Assembly: GCA_045540815.1 (NCBI GenBank)
Contig: JAZQHY010000036.1
Span: 62,001-126,000, forward strand
Source: JAZQHR01 sp045540815
Lineage (GTDB): Bacteria; Bacillota; Clostridia; UMGS1810
Length of the DNA: 64,000 nucleotides
Direction of reading: 5' to 3'
Shown here: one piece after another, positions 18,601-28,500 of the stretch
Position numbering within the stretch: position 1 is the first letter of the stretch
How the letters are laid out: each line of letters begins with the position of its first letter
Notes under the pieces: generated by a model
The model's input: the letters and a program-made list of their open reading frames with translations, nothing else
The model's database searches: none
What the model was told of the DNA's origin: nothing
Program-made: the position numbers and the translations under genes

Positions 18601-21273
18601 TGTTTTTGTATTGTTCTCCCATTTAGCCAATTCAGTATATTTAGTACTTTTATCCGGTTCACGAAATTCTATATAATAGTAATTTTTTTCATCTTTGTAA
18701 TTAAATATATATCTGGCACCATTTGTACTTCTCTTAGTGAAGGTTGCAGTAAGCTGATAATCGCCGTTAAATTCCTTATCTTCCGGACTGATAAGACTAC
18801 GAGAAGTGTATCCCGAACATACGAAACCGGCATCAGAAAAAGTACCATCGCCGTTCTGTTTCCACTTACGATATGATTCGTCTGCATCCTTAGCTGAAAA
18901 TACATATGTATACGTCGAAAAATCAACTTCTCCCAAAGCTGCACTCAACGCAGCATTTAGATCAGTAATACTTGTTAATCCAGCTGATTTAAGCGCATTA
19001 TTCACCTTGTCATAATCATCATCACTAGCTATACTATTGTACTGGTCTATAAGGTCAGAATATACACCGACCTGCTCGCCATTGTCGTTAAGGAACTCTT
19101 TAACGTCCATTTCTCCTTCCCAATTCGAGAAGGCTTTAACCATTACACTTTCAGCAAACGCATCATATATATCGTCTAATGTGCTTTCGTTAGATATTTT
19201 TTCTTTAACAAGTGTAATTACCGCATTTCTTCCGGTAGCTGTTAAATCATCTTCAAATACATCAGTAAGTTTTGCGTATTCGCCGCCTGCAAAATCTATT
19301 AAATCAGATGATACTATAATGTTGCCATTTACATCCATTATAGCACTTGTAATATCATTTTTGACAGCGGATATAAGCGCAAGTCTTTTCACCTCTGATG
19401 CAAGCTGTTCGCCACAATCGGTTGTTTCAAAATCTTCTGATTCTAAAATTGCTTCAACAAGATCAGCTTTTGCTGCATCATTTTCCATTACAGCTGTATA
19501 TATTGGATCATTATCAAAAGCAAGAGCAATCGATGCTGCTTCAAGAGCAGTCTCTATGGTGGTTTCATCAGCGCCGTTTACACCTGAAACTATACTATTT
19601 ATTTTTGCGGCATTGTTGGTTTCTATGCTGTGTGTACTTTTGAAGTCGTCACCGCCAATGTATATTTTAAACGTACCTGCCGGCTCATCTGATGAACCTG
19701 TAAGGATATCATATGTATACGAGCCATTTGTAATACTTGTTACTTTAGCTACCTTCTTAATTTTATAGCCAAATTCTTCGTCAGCATTATCAAAATCATA
19801 AGCTGTACCATCATTAGATGTATTTAAAACAACTATTACAACATCTTTTCCGGACTTTCCGCTTGGAGTGGTACCCGAAACGGTAATTTTATCACTTAAA
19901 ACCTTCACATCGGCTTCGTAAGGTCCAACCTTAGCATCTTCAGTAGCAGGTTTATAATAATTGTCGAGATTTAAGCTTAGAAAATATGTTTCTACTTTTT
20001 TAGTTCCCTCAGGAATCGTAACTGTCTCAGAGAACACATCAACTGGCGCACTCTCTCTTGGGTTAAGAGTTACTTTTTTTGCAACCGTTTTAAGTGCTTT
20101 GCCATCATCCGACTCAAACGAAACCACCGCGTATGCCGAAAAGGCACTCTCAGGGTTTGGATAACAGTCAGTATTTGTAACTTCAAAATTCAACGTAGCA
20201 TCCTCAATCTTTGAACCAGCGGAAAAATCGGTTACAAGATCACCATCAGAATACACCTTAGCCTGAAAATCAAACGGAGGTTGCTCTGTAGTAAATGAAT
20301 ACGAGCCGCCTTTTGACAAAACGCTTCCGCCTAACGACTGCAAGCCTGTGGTTACAACAATTTCATAATTTGTTTTAAATTTAAGTTTTTCGGCTTTTGT
20401 TTTAACTATAAGCTTTGTATTGTCGGTTTCATCTATTGCAACATCAAATGCATCAGCATCCAAATTCTTGATGTATACATTTGTCTTATTAATAGTAGAA
20501 GCTTTTAGTTTAGCATTAAAACCTATCGTTATTTCATCATCCTGATCCACTTGAACTGTTGGAATATCATTTTTGGTTGCATCTAAAGCGAACAGTTTTG
20601 ATACTTTAACAGAACGTATGAGCATTGACTCACCATACGCACCATTCACACACAACACACCTGATGTTGGAGGAGTAGCATCTGTATAATCAAATAGTTT
20701 TGTTAATGCTGCACTATCACCTTCAGCGTAATATACAGATGTAACACCATTATTAGCTACAAGCTTAACGGTCTTTACAAGCGACTCGTCAGTCGACACA
20801 TTTCCGCCGCTTCCTTTCGAAACTGCATCTTTAGAAAGTGTGATTTTACCGCCTTCTTTCATATCTAATGTATATCCTGTTTTTATAGCCGCTCTTCGTT
20901 TAGCAGCACCTGTTGTGTCAAATGTACCAAAATGTAGGTATACATTATTACAGCCAGATGACAGTTTCCACTCTATTTCGTAGTTAGCAGAACCAGCAGA
21001 TATAGCAGATGTAGTCTCTGCACCTTTATATCCTGAACCCGAAGCAGGCCATTTCAATCCTGCTGCATCATATGTAGCAGGCCAGGTTGACGATACGATC
21101 TTCCATCCATCAGGAATAGCAGTTAAAGCTGTATTGGTTCCTGTGCTGTCATTATAAAATTTTTGTTCAAACACAGTCAGTCCGTCGATATCTTCTGCCT
21201 GAACAGATGTAGCGCCAAGCATTGTAAAGAGCATAGTCAGACATAGTACCAATGATAGTAATCTTTTTTTCAT
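15616..21273 (-). CDS. Giant SLH-anchored surface protein with internal duplication
   Basis: An 1885-aa exported protein. It has a signal peptide (cleavage near SVQAED). Two broadly similar halves follow, each with a concanavalin/LamG-like domain, a bacterial Ig-like domain of Big_5 type (ending YSFTTEQPP and FIFTTENPE), a beta domain beginning with VSGT or VKGT, and a helical domain with repeated ITSAIMDVNGN / ITSVLYDSEGN motifs. The second half includes an EF-hand-like DENGNGTKDSDE. After a Ser/Asp/Gly linker (about residues 1640-1690), three SLH repeats (1704-1745, 1762-1815, 1828-1882) attach it to secondary cell-wall polymer. No catalytic domain is recognised; a role in polymer binding or as a scaffold is inferred. 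The ATG follows AAAGGCGG. Confidence 0.75.
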   Translation of the reverse strand: MKKRLLSLVLCLTMLFTMLGATSVQAEDIDGLTVFEQKFYNDSTGTNTALTAIPDGWKIVSSTWPATYDAAGLKWPASGSGYKGAETTSAISAGSANYEIEWKLSSGCNNVYLHFGTFDTTGAAKRRAAIKTGYTLDMKEGGKITLSKDAVSKGSGGNVSTDESLVKTVKLVANNGVTSVYYAEGDSAALTKLFDYTDATPPTSGVLCVNGAYGESMLIRSVKVSKLFALDATKNDIPTVQVDQDDEITIGFNAKLKASTINKTNVYIKNLDADAFDVAIDETDNTKLIVKTKAEKLKFKTNYEIVVTTGLQSLGGSVLSKGGSYSFTTEQPPFDFQAKVYSDGDLVTDFSAGSKIEDATLNFEVTNTDCYPNPESAFSAYAVVSFESDDGKALKTVAKKVTLNPRESAPVDVFSETVTIPEGTKKVETYFLSLNLDNYYKPATEDAKVGPYEADVKVLSDKITVSGTTPSGKSGKDVVIVVLNTSNDGTAYDFDNADEEFGYKIKKVAKVTSITNGSYTYDILTGSSDEPAGTFKIYIGGDDFKSTHSIETNNAAKINSIVSGVNGADETTIETALEAASIALAFDNDPIYTAVMENDAAKADLVEAILESEDFETTDCGEQLASEVKRLALISAVKNDITSAIMDVNGNIIVSSDLIDFAGGEYAKLTDVFEDDLTATGRNAVITLVKEKISNESTLDDIYDAFAESVMVKAFSNWEGEMDVKEFLNDNGEQVGVYSDLIDQYNSIASDDDYDKVNNALKSAGLTSITDLNAALSAALGEVDFSTYTYVFSAKDADESYRKWKQNGDGTFSDAGFVCSGYTSRSLISPEDKEFNGDYQLTATFTKRSTNGARYIFNYKDEKNYYYIEFREPDKSTKYTELAKWENNTKTSIAYVDDYYGAFNKAKIIVEEDGYVSVLTSDNVNVFKDKKVTFSDGYSIDENGRIYVGVAEGEKLTDGRVGVGLQDTPGTIASVSVYNYLSASAVLTDDSIVDTDRSKIAPKFTVTFNFPADTTDIDKKVKILGSTLDANNKPIPGSEVKNAIKSVEPSDDGLTLTVEVNEGVLDYKTDYFLSLSSDIKLKRKADTGMVCDKNFIFTTENPEFNITKFYHDAADNMKIFDVNMSKSAEIYNPLHAVSLLKTQEQTIVIEGRNTHATDDKTVTIYVTIELDGKLYAISNGVTHTFAAAANVDDEVSIPITIPENMPDPPAKDDDPANGDLTKDAKFKYYIYEGNNIIGANGRMLTAYPVIKNEAVDLSKDEAPEFGYDAETNILTVKGTSASKAEGKVVNVAIATDEPTPVVKIIASTKTTAGGGYEFGINPDVLSSGSYHIYVDGQDFTARVPNSSHSEKLFVYMTADDRNEEVKEVNKYIDASINGFVDENGNGTKDSDESEITKAEAIEVIEGLIKDNAEEFGIDKENDNGVNVYAALSPEDITAVATKVAEYYKTNDSGAITTRNFDLDGAKEFTKFVSEAIVVQAYQSGITSVLYDSEGNFLTDDVVNFANVNGIKESTVDAYTFYTDKLTDSGKDQVRDELLGVTYTDEGGTGINALYKEFIVQTIISGIDASNYNSGEEGYTGTSHIADLIIKNANYDNILTTANYNAYAGLSDTIDVDEGLQEAVEEGKIHNAATLDSKLKKLLPDSSSGSDSGSDSGSDSGSDSGSGGGGGGGAGSSSDSDSDFDTTVGIAGGSTIGEVEGKMNFTDLAGYDWAEEAISALAKKGVVSGDGNGIYRPGDRVKREEFMKMALLGTNIDINNYVTSSFNDADKDHWAYKIIATAEHRGITAGRPDGSFGFGEDITREEVATLMYRILTSLGKTNVVSSDVLNGFEDKGDVSDYAVQAISFMVNNGIINGVEADVLAPKDYCTRAQVAKMVYGVMNLLN
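16255..16345. repeat. 12-bp tandem repeats encoding the Ser/Asp/Gly linker
   Basis: Within the SLH protein gene, a run of 12-bp units of the form GAATCAGAGCCT (plus strand) encodes Ser-Asp-Ser-Gly repeats, next to a CCG/CCA run encoding about seven glycines. Such arrays vary in length by slippage. They form the flexible spacer before the SLH anchor. Confidence 0.85.
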
Positions 21274-21361
21274 GTTTATCCGCCTTTCATATTGTTAAAT
21301 TTATCGACATTAAGTTTATTTAGACAAAATTATCGACAGTATATTCATTGTATCTTATTTC

Positions 21362-21367
21362 ATTATA
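21362..21367 (-). promoter_or_regulatory. Candidate -10 box upstream of the SLH protein gene
   Basis: A minus-strand TATAAT about 90 bases upstream of the 1885-aa gene. A weak -35 (TTGTGT) lies 16 bases further upstream. It falls after the terminator of the kinase gene, so a promoter is needed in this interval. Confidence 0.45.
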
Positions 21368-21459
21368 TCACACATTGCAAATAACACAAGTCAGCAAATC
21401 TAATATTAGTCCAAAATTTTAATGTTTTTCTTTACATTTTGTTAACAATATTTATTAAT

Positions 21460-21492
21460 ATAAAAAGAAAAAGGAAGGGGCAAGCCCCTTCC
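21460..21492 (-). terminator. Rho-independent terminator after the sensor kinase
   Basis: Minus-strand stem GGAAGGGG/CCCCTTCC (21473-21492) with a four-base loop, followed by TTTTTCTTTTT. It separates the regulator pair from the downstream surface-protein genes. Confidence 0.9.
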
Positions 21493-21513
21493 CTACAATA
21501 TTTTTACTGTTTT

Positions 21514-24225
21514 CTACATTTCAATTGGCAGTTCAATCTTAACAATAGTTCCCTTGTTCTTTTTGCTGTATACCTTCACCCCGTACTGCTCACCAAAGTA
21601 CAATTTTACTCTGTCGGATATATTTTTAAGACCAATATTTTTAGACGGTATACCATTTACCTTGAAGCTTTCGTTCATTTCCCGAAGTGCATCAGCGTCG
21701 ATACCGTGACCATTATCCGTCACTGCTACCTTAAGTTTGTTTTTAGTCCTGTATGCTTTTATACGTATTATTTTCGTTTCATCAGAGCTAAAATTCCCGT
21801 GTTTCAAGCTGTTTTCCACTAAAGGCTGGATAGCAAAGTTTACTATTTTGCAATCAAGAACGTCCTTCCCAAGCTCCCACGCAACTATTAGGTCATCACC
21901 AAAACGGATTTTTTGTATTTGTATATAAATTTTGGTGTATTCAATTTCTTCTCCAAGTGTAAGAATATGCTTTTGTCTGGAAATACCCTTTCGGAAAAAT
22001 TCACTGAGCAGACATATCATATCGCACGCGCGTGTATTGTCTCCCATATCTACAAGTGCGTTTATAGTTTCAAGGGTGTTATACAGAAAATGCGGTGCAA
22101 TCTGTGTTTGAAGCGCAATAGTTTCAAGTTCCTTTTCCATTATTTTTTGCTGATACAAATCGTCAATAAGCTGTTTAATCTTTATCTTCATATCATTAAC
22201 GCCTTCTATCAGTCCGTCGAGCTCATCGCCTTCGTTTCGCGAAATGTCATCGTCAAATTTCATAACTTCAGCTTTAGCTATAGCGACATTTGCGGTATAT
22301 ACAGGTTTTAGCACAAAATCTGCCAAATGGCGTCCTACTATGATAGCAATTACCAGGCAAGCAAGGCAAGTCATAAACAAAAGCAAAAGAAATAACGAAT
22401 TATACAGGTCCGACATCTCATTTTGATAAAGTATATAAAACTCTATTGCACGGTCATCAAGGCTGACCTTTGAAACGTACCTTTTATCAAGCATTTGCTG
22501 TGCGAGAATATCCGACGCACTATCGGCATCTGTACCCATTACAGTAGGAAGTTTTGAACGAATAATACTTCCGTTTTCATCCAGTATAACATATTCAAAA
22601 TACGAGCCGTCGTCCTTGAAATTTCTAAGGAGTGCGTCCTCTGTCATTATAACCTCTACATACCCGAGCGGGCTGTCAAAATCTTCGCTTGAAGAAAGTA
22701 TCTTTTTAGTTATTACATAACTATATTCGCCAAAATTCTCTTGACGAAATCCATATCTTGTTGCGATGCCTTCAGGCAGAACAAAACCAGTGTTGCTCGC
22801 CGATGCTGAGTCAAAATCCTCAAGCCCCGTATACACTAGCTTCCCTTCATCAGAATATATCCGTATTCTGGCAGATAAATCCCCTGTAATAAGCCCGCCT
22901 ATACGCGATGTCACAGCATTATAATTCTCGCGGTCAGTGTGTTTTTGCAGATTATATATTTTTTGTTTGGTTGTGTGGTCTGTAAGTATGTATTTTATTA
23001 CATTCTCTGCGTTTGAAATGTTATTTTCTATTATATATCCCTTAAGATTTGTAAAATCCTCTACAAGAGATTTGTTTTCATTCTTGATTATGCCAATATA
23101 CTGATGACTCATAACACCCGCAAACAGAAGTGTAGGCACCATAACTGTAACCACCGACAATGTCATCATTTTCGCTCGAAATCCAACTTTTTTGAGAAGG
23201 GTATCCTTTTGTTCAAAATCCGACAGTACATCAGGCTTATTCATCTCTGATATAACAATGCTTAATTTTTCCGATATTCGTTTTGAAAAAACTCTAAGTA
23301 TAATCGCAAACAACACAAAAAACGCCAAAGATATAATAAAGCTGAATATTTTTATAGTATTTACCGTTTCGTAAATATTGTCAACAGATACAAGGTTTAC
23401 TACCATCCAGCCATAAAGCTTTGATATATCATAGCTTACCAAGTGTTTTTTCCCATCAATGCTTATGATATAGTCAGTATTGTTACTGTCATATATACCA
23501 AGGTCGTTGACATCTCTTATATCACCAAGATGTGTTTGATGGTCGGTCTTTTTAAAAATAATTTTATCGTTCTTTAATATAAAAATGTTGTTTTTCTTTT
23601 CAAACTTGTCGATGGTATCGTTGTTTAATAAAAATATAACCTCGGCCACTTTAGCGCCATTTTTACCAAAAACGGGTCTGGACAGCAAATACATATGCGT
23701 TTTTACCCAATCGTATCCGGAAAATTCATCCAGATAAAACATTGACACACCGCCTGTGCTATGCTCCTTTACATACGCTATAAGTTCATCTGTTTCTTCG
23801 CTTAATCCTGATGAATATATTTTTTTATCACAATTTTTAGATGTTATAATAATATTGTCCACTACGTCCTGATTCATAGTCTTGAGCAACACTATTTCTT
23901 CCTCTATACTGCTTGATACTATTTCGTTTCTCTTCAAAATACTTTCCGTATCATCGCCCTGACTATTCCCCCACTCTTCAAACCCACTAAGCATAGTATC
24001 ATTTGAAGATATAAGCTCAAATATAGACTGAGTTTTATCGACTGTATTTGAAAAAAGCATATTAATATTCTTTGTAATGTCACGGTTGATATCCTTTAGC
24101 GAGTTAAAAAAGCAAATAGGAATAGCTATATTTGCTACAATGATTACAAGTAAAATTGCGCAAAGTAGTGCTGTTCCTATTTTGAATGTTATAATTGAAT
24201 TTAAACTTTTCTTTTTATGGTTCAT
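21514..24225 (-). CDS. YesM-type sensor histidine kinase with two extracytoplasmic sensor regions
   Basis: A 903-aa membrane kinase that should phosphorylate the adjacent YesN regulator. Order: TM1 (about 15-37), first outside region (about 38-290), TM2 (about 292-314), a short cytoplasmic linker, TM3 (about 352-372), a second outside region (about 374-622), TM4 (about 626-649), HAMP, then the His_kinase domain with His712 in QIAPHFLYNTLE. The N-box is PLVENSLKHG (Asn805) and the G-box DNGHGID. Usual YesM proteins are about 580-600 aa with one sensor, so this one carries an extra sensor unit. The start is ATG at 24223-24225, ten bases after AAGG; the TTG two codons earlier is too close to that site. 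The ligand is unknown, probably an envelope or sugar signal. Confidence 0.9.
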   Translation of the reverse strand: MNHKKKSLNSIITFKIGTALLCAILLVIIVANIAIPICFFNSLKDINRDITKNINMLFSNTVDKTQSIFELISSNDTMLSGFEEWGNSQGDDTESILKRNEIVSSSIEEEIVLLKTMNQDVVDNIIITSKNCDKKIYSSGLSEETDELIAYVKEHSTGGVSMFYLDEFSGYDWVKTHMYLLSRPVFGKNGAKVAEVIFLLNNDTIDKFEKKNNIFILKNDKIIFKKTDHQTHLGDIRDVNDLGIYDSNNTDYIISIDGKKHLVSYDISKLYGWMVVNLVSVDNIYETVNTIKIFSFIISLAFFVLFAIILRVFSKRISEKLSIVISEMNKPDVLSDFEQKDTLLKKVGFRAKMMTLSVVTVMVPTLLFAGVMSHQYIGIIKNENKSLVEDFTNLKGYIIENNISNAENVIKYILTDHTTKQKIYNLQKHTDRENYNAVTSRIGGLITGDLSARIRIYSDEGKLVYTGLEDFDSASASNTGFVLPEGIATRYGFRQENFGEYSYVITKKILSSSEDFDSPLGYVEVIMTEDALLRNFKDDGSYFEYVILDENGSIIRSKLPTVMGTDADSASDILAQQMLDKRYVSKVSLDDRAIEFYILYQNEMSDLYNSLFLLLLFMTCLACLVIAIIVGRHLADFVLKPVYTANVAIAKAEVMKFDDDISRNEGDELDGLIEGVNDMKIKIKQLIDDLYQQKIMEKELETIALQTQIAPHFLYNTLETINALVDMGDNTRACDMICLLSEFFRKGISRQKHILTLGEEIEYTKIYIQIQKIRFGDDLIVAWELGKDVLDCKIVNFAIQPLVENSLKHGNFSSDETKIIRIKAYRTKNKLKVAVTDNGHGIDADALREMNESFKVNGIPSKNIGLKNISDRVKLYFGEQYGVKVYSKKNKGTIVKIELPIEM

Positions 24226-24314
24226 AATCAATCAACCTTTTACACCGACAAAAGAATTTGGGCATATACGTATAGATGTTATGCCTAACGCTTGTATTTT
24301 AAAAAATTCAGGTT

Positions 24315-25397
24315 TTACCGCTTATGCATTTTTCTGTACTCAAGCGGTGTCATACCAACCGCGCTTTTAAATATTTCACTAAAATATCTAGGCGTCTGAA
24401 ATCCGCAGTTTTCTGCAACCTCATAAACCTTTTTATCAGTAGTGGTAAGAAGCTTTATTGCCTCGTTTATTCTTCTGTTACGAAGATGTGTAACAAAACT
24501 TACATCATTTTCCTTTTTAAATATACTGCTTAAGTATCCACAGCTTACACCAATGTGCTCGGATACTTTTTCCAAGGTTATTTCCTCCATATAATGCGCC
24601 TCTATATATGCAAGTGCTTTGTCAAATGTGCTATTCACCTTGGAATTACTCTTTTCCGTCATCACGTCAAAAACACTTTTCATAGTCGTTATTACAAATT
24701 GCTTAAGCTCATACGCATTGTCAAATTTATCGCAGTTTGTTATAAGAAGCTTAAATGTTTCCTTGATGCTTTCATTGTGCTTGTTAGACTCACGTATATA
24801 TCTATACAAATAATTAATCATATAAAATATATTGTGAAGTACATCCCCAAACTCTATACCGCACTTTTCAAATAAGTCAAACATACTTTCAACCGTAGAT
24901 ACAAACGAATCGTAATTGACAGTTCTAAGTGATTTTACAAGTGCGTTTTCCATTTCCGAACTGCACACGATAAGGTTATCTATATCAAATTCGCGTTTGA
25001 ATATATTTGTAGTCTTTTTTTGGTTTTCAAGCTTATACCTAAGCCTTTTAAATACATCGCCTATATCCTTTTTATTCAAAGGCTTAAGCATATATTCAAA
25101 TACACCAAGATTTATAAATGCTCTCGCATATTCAAATTCACCGTATCCGCTCAGAACGACAATTTCAGTATCAAAGCCTTCTTGCCTTATACGTCTGGTG
25201 TACTCTATTCCATCCATTACAGGCATCTTAATATCAAGCATAACAACATCCGGCCTTAAAAGCTTTGTCATTTCATAAAGCTCCCTACCATTTTCCGCTG
25301 CACCTGCTATCTCAAAGCCATATGTATTCCACGGAATTTTATTTATAAGTCTGTCTCTTATTATTTCTTCGTCGTCAGCAATAATAAGTTTAAGCAT
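24315..25397 (-). CDS. YesN-type response regulator with AraC DNA-binding domain
   Basis: A 360-aa transcriptional regulator. The receiver domain (1-120) has acidic residues Asp8/Asp9, phospho-acceptor Asp55 in VVMLDIKMPVMDG and Lys105 in EYMLKPLN. A variable middle is followed by a C-terminal AraC/XylS pair of helix-turn-helix motifs (about 260-358; SEHIGVSCGYLSSIFKKE, ENCGFQTPRYFSEIFKS). The start is ATG at 25395-25397 with GGAGGG upstream. It precedes the kinase gene by 89 bases and very likely activates the flanking sugar-transport and surface-protein genes, as YesN-type regulators commonly act on adjacent genes. Confidence 0.93.
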   Translation of the reverse strand: MLKLIIADDEEIIRDRLINKIPWNTYGFEIAGAAENGRELYEMTKLLRPDVVMLDIKMPVMDGIEYTRRIRQEGFDTEIVVLSGYGEFEYARAFINLGVFEYMLKPLNKKDIGDVFKRLRYKLENQKKTTNIFKREFDIDNLIVCSSEMENALVKSLRTVNYDSFVSTVESMFDLFEKCGIEFGDVLHNIFYMINYLYRYIRESNKHNESIKETFKLLITNCDKFDNAYELKQFVITTMKSVFDVMTEKSNSKVNSTFDKALAYIEAHYMEEITLEKVSEHIGVSCGYLSSIFKKENDVSFVTHLRNRRINEAIKLLTTTDKKVYEVAENCGFQTPRYFSEIFKSAVGMTPLEYRKMHKR

Positions 25398-25437
25398 ATG
25401 TATTCCCTCCATGCACGGCAAACTATCTCGTTACCAA

Positions 25438-25477
25438 CAACAGCCCAAAAGCACTAGAAAGTGTTTTGGGCCTGTTG
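25438..25477 (-). repeat. Long imperfect inverted repeat between the dockerin protein and regulator genes
   Basis: Arms CAACAG/CTGTTG plus CCCAAAA.CAC/GTG.TTTTGGG form a 40-base hairpin with small bulges, not followed by a T run on either strand. It sits between the stop at 25587 and the regulator start at 25397. It may slow or process transcripts, or act as a protein-binding site. Confidence 0.5.
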
Positions 25478-25586
25478 GTCATTATTTATATAATTTTAGA
25501 TGTTTAACCGGTTTTCGCGCTATATCTATGTGTGATGATATATAAACCAAAACCTTTTATACAGTCAAAATTACTCTTTGTAGGTA

Positions 25587-28500
25587 TTATCTCAAAGCAA
25601 AGTTTACAGAGTAGTCATCAAAATATATTCCTGATGCGTATTTAGTACCCATACCTGTATAACCTGTTATCATTTTACCTGTATCAACAGGATCCATCTC
25701 ATATACAGCGTCATTTTGATACAATTTAACAGTTATAGTACCCTCTTTTGTACACACTATATTAACAGTCACATACGCTGTCGCATCAAGCGGATTCTCC
25801 AGTGTAGGAGTAAATGAGCTATATGGTGTTTTTTCGTCGCTTATATGTTTTAGGTTAAACTGACCTGTCGAGTTGAAATCCACAAACCAGAAATCATCAT
25901 GGCTGGCGTATCCAAATATTATTCTTCCGTAGTTTTCGCCATCAAGACCTGCATCAGCCTTTACCTTAATATTATAATCAAGAATACCATTTCCTGATGC
26001 GCTATCTTTGTTTAATATAATATATTTTTTCTCATTAAAAAGTGATGAGTCTTTCAATAGCATAGCTCCGGATGTTATTATATTGCTAAATTTAGGTTTA
26101 TCATATGTTTCTATGTTGGTTACCCATTTGCTTGAAAGGGTACTGCTTGAGAATGAATCAGATGCAGTTACCTGAACAAAATTACAAGTTACAGTCATAT
26201 CGCTGTTTATATACAGACTAAGTTCTTTTGAATGCGATTCAACATCTGCAACACCATCACCGTTTGTGTCAATTTTCCATGCATCAAACACATATCCGTC
26301 TATAGGTGTAGGTAAAACCGAACATAGATAATTTCCATTATATGTGTATGTACCGTATTCTTTGCTATAGTATGTTCCTGATTTCATACTTGACGAAACC
26401 GCTATAGTTCCAACATTTTCATCATTTGCTTTGAAGGTAACGCTATACTCAGGCATCTTTTTGAATTTTGCTCCATAGCTAGCATCAGACTCTGCCCTTA
26501 CTACAAGTACATTTGATGATGCATCGCCATAAACATCAGTATATTCAGCATTCCAACCTGCAAATTCGTATCCATTTGATGGCACAGCAGTAACTGTGTA
26601 ATATTCACCATGTTTAGGTGTTGTATAAGAAACATTTACTACACCGCCAGTTGACGACACACCTGATACCTTGTATGTTGCAGGTTTATGAGAAACCTGA
26701 CCGCCAAGATATCTTGTGATAAAGTTTACGTCATCTTCGTTTATTACGCCATCCATATTAACATCGCAATGTTCATTGTTTATAGTGAACTCTTCGTCAA
26801 TGTTATTTAAAATAGTCGTTTTATCGTCATCTGTTACAGCACCGTCACCATTTACATCATAGCTTGTGTACTTAACAACAGGAATTGTCACATAAAATGC
26901 AGGAGCTTCGCTCAAATCAAAGTACGAATTGCCTGATATTAGTGCGTTTATTTCTGCAGATACAGCCTCCATACCCTGAGCGCCATTTTTAAATGGTACA
27001 TTTAGCTCTGGATTATTAGAGTCTTTCCAATCTTCATATGTTGCACTAGAGTACAGTAGCATATGTCCATTGTTAGCGCTTCCGCTACGGTCAACATTGT
27101 ATATTCCATAATCTCTCCAAGCTTTAAGTATTTTATATCCTGGAAGACTAAGCTTTTTGCTAGCATATAAACCTTCAAGATCAAGTGATGGATCAAGCTG
27201 AATAAGTCCACCATATGGAACACAACCTGTTATTCCCTTTTCGCTTGTAGCCTTGCTAACACCATTATCCATATCATATGCAGGGAAAACTCTCGCCTTC
27301 ATCATATTAGCAAGTGCTGCACCTAATGCGTGAGTTATATCAGAATCCGCATCTGTAATATCCGATTTCTTTAGAGTAATGGAATCCATAGGTATACCAG
27401 CTGCATTAACACCAGCATGGCGGTCATTACCTATTCCTGTTAACTCCACTACAGAAGTTGATGCATTAGATCTTGCATCAAAGTTTGGTAAAAGACCGGT
27501 TTCCCAATTATATCCCTTGGTAGAATCCGATGCTACAGTGTGCCATGTCTGAAGGGCTGTTTTTGTAACATCATCAATAAATATTGCGTGTCTATCACCT
27601 GTTGATCTGTTATTCAACAAATCTCCATAATTGCTTGGCACACGTATTTTTCCTGCATACGTTTTGCTTGCCGTTGTTGATGCGTCATATTTTGCAACAA
27701 CTGTTTCTACTTCGTCTCCGTCCTTACCGATAATGATAGGCATACCAAGGCCATCGCCGCTTGTGGCATTTTTAGGTCTGGTGCTTGTTATCTGCATAGT
27801 CAAATCGTAATCACCATCGCTTGCCCAAGAAGTTATCCTTGTTTTTGGGTTATCACTTGGAATCGGATTATTCCAAGGAGCGTCTACAGAATATGACTGT
27901 TCATAATCTCCAGTAAGCGATTTAGGCGTAAGTCTTGAAAAAGTAGTTGGTGCAGAGTTTTGAAGAATATCACTTGACAAATAATCTGCAAGATCTGCTG
28001 TTATATCAAAACCTGCTTTTTTATACATATCTAGCACTGCAAGTCTGTCAGCCTTTTCTCGGGTAGTAAGCACATTTTTACCAACAGCAATCTTTGTATA
28101 CATATCATCAACACTTAATGTTGAAGCAGTTGCCATCGGCAAATACGGCTCATACACGTCACTAAATCCGTTTTCTCTAAAACTCGATACGTCATTTGCT
28201 ACAATAAGCGGAGTAATATTTGACAAATCATCAAACAAGAAATATTTAATTTTCTTGCCATTGAGGTTTTCCTCACTATTAATATCTATTTCAAAATCAT
28301 TATTACCTTCTGCGAGAGTAACATTCTTTGTAAACACATCAACAAGTTTTGTTCCGTCATAAAATGCAACTGCCAAAAGCGCTCTGCCCGCATCTTTATA
28401 TGTAACAATTTTACCATCTATTGTATTTGAAACATTTGATAAATCTTTATCATATACCTTATAAACGTTTATAGATTTTACACTGGCGTTAAAATTATTG

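Noticed and set aside
19037..19768. Plus-strand 243-codon open frame opposite the SLH protein gene
   Set aside because: It lies wholly antisense to a well-supported exported protein, has serine-rich low-complexity composition and no convincing ribosome-binding site.
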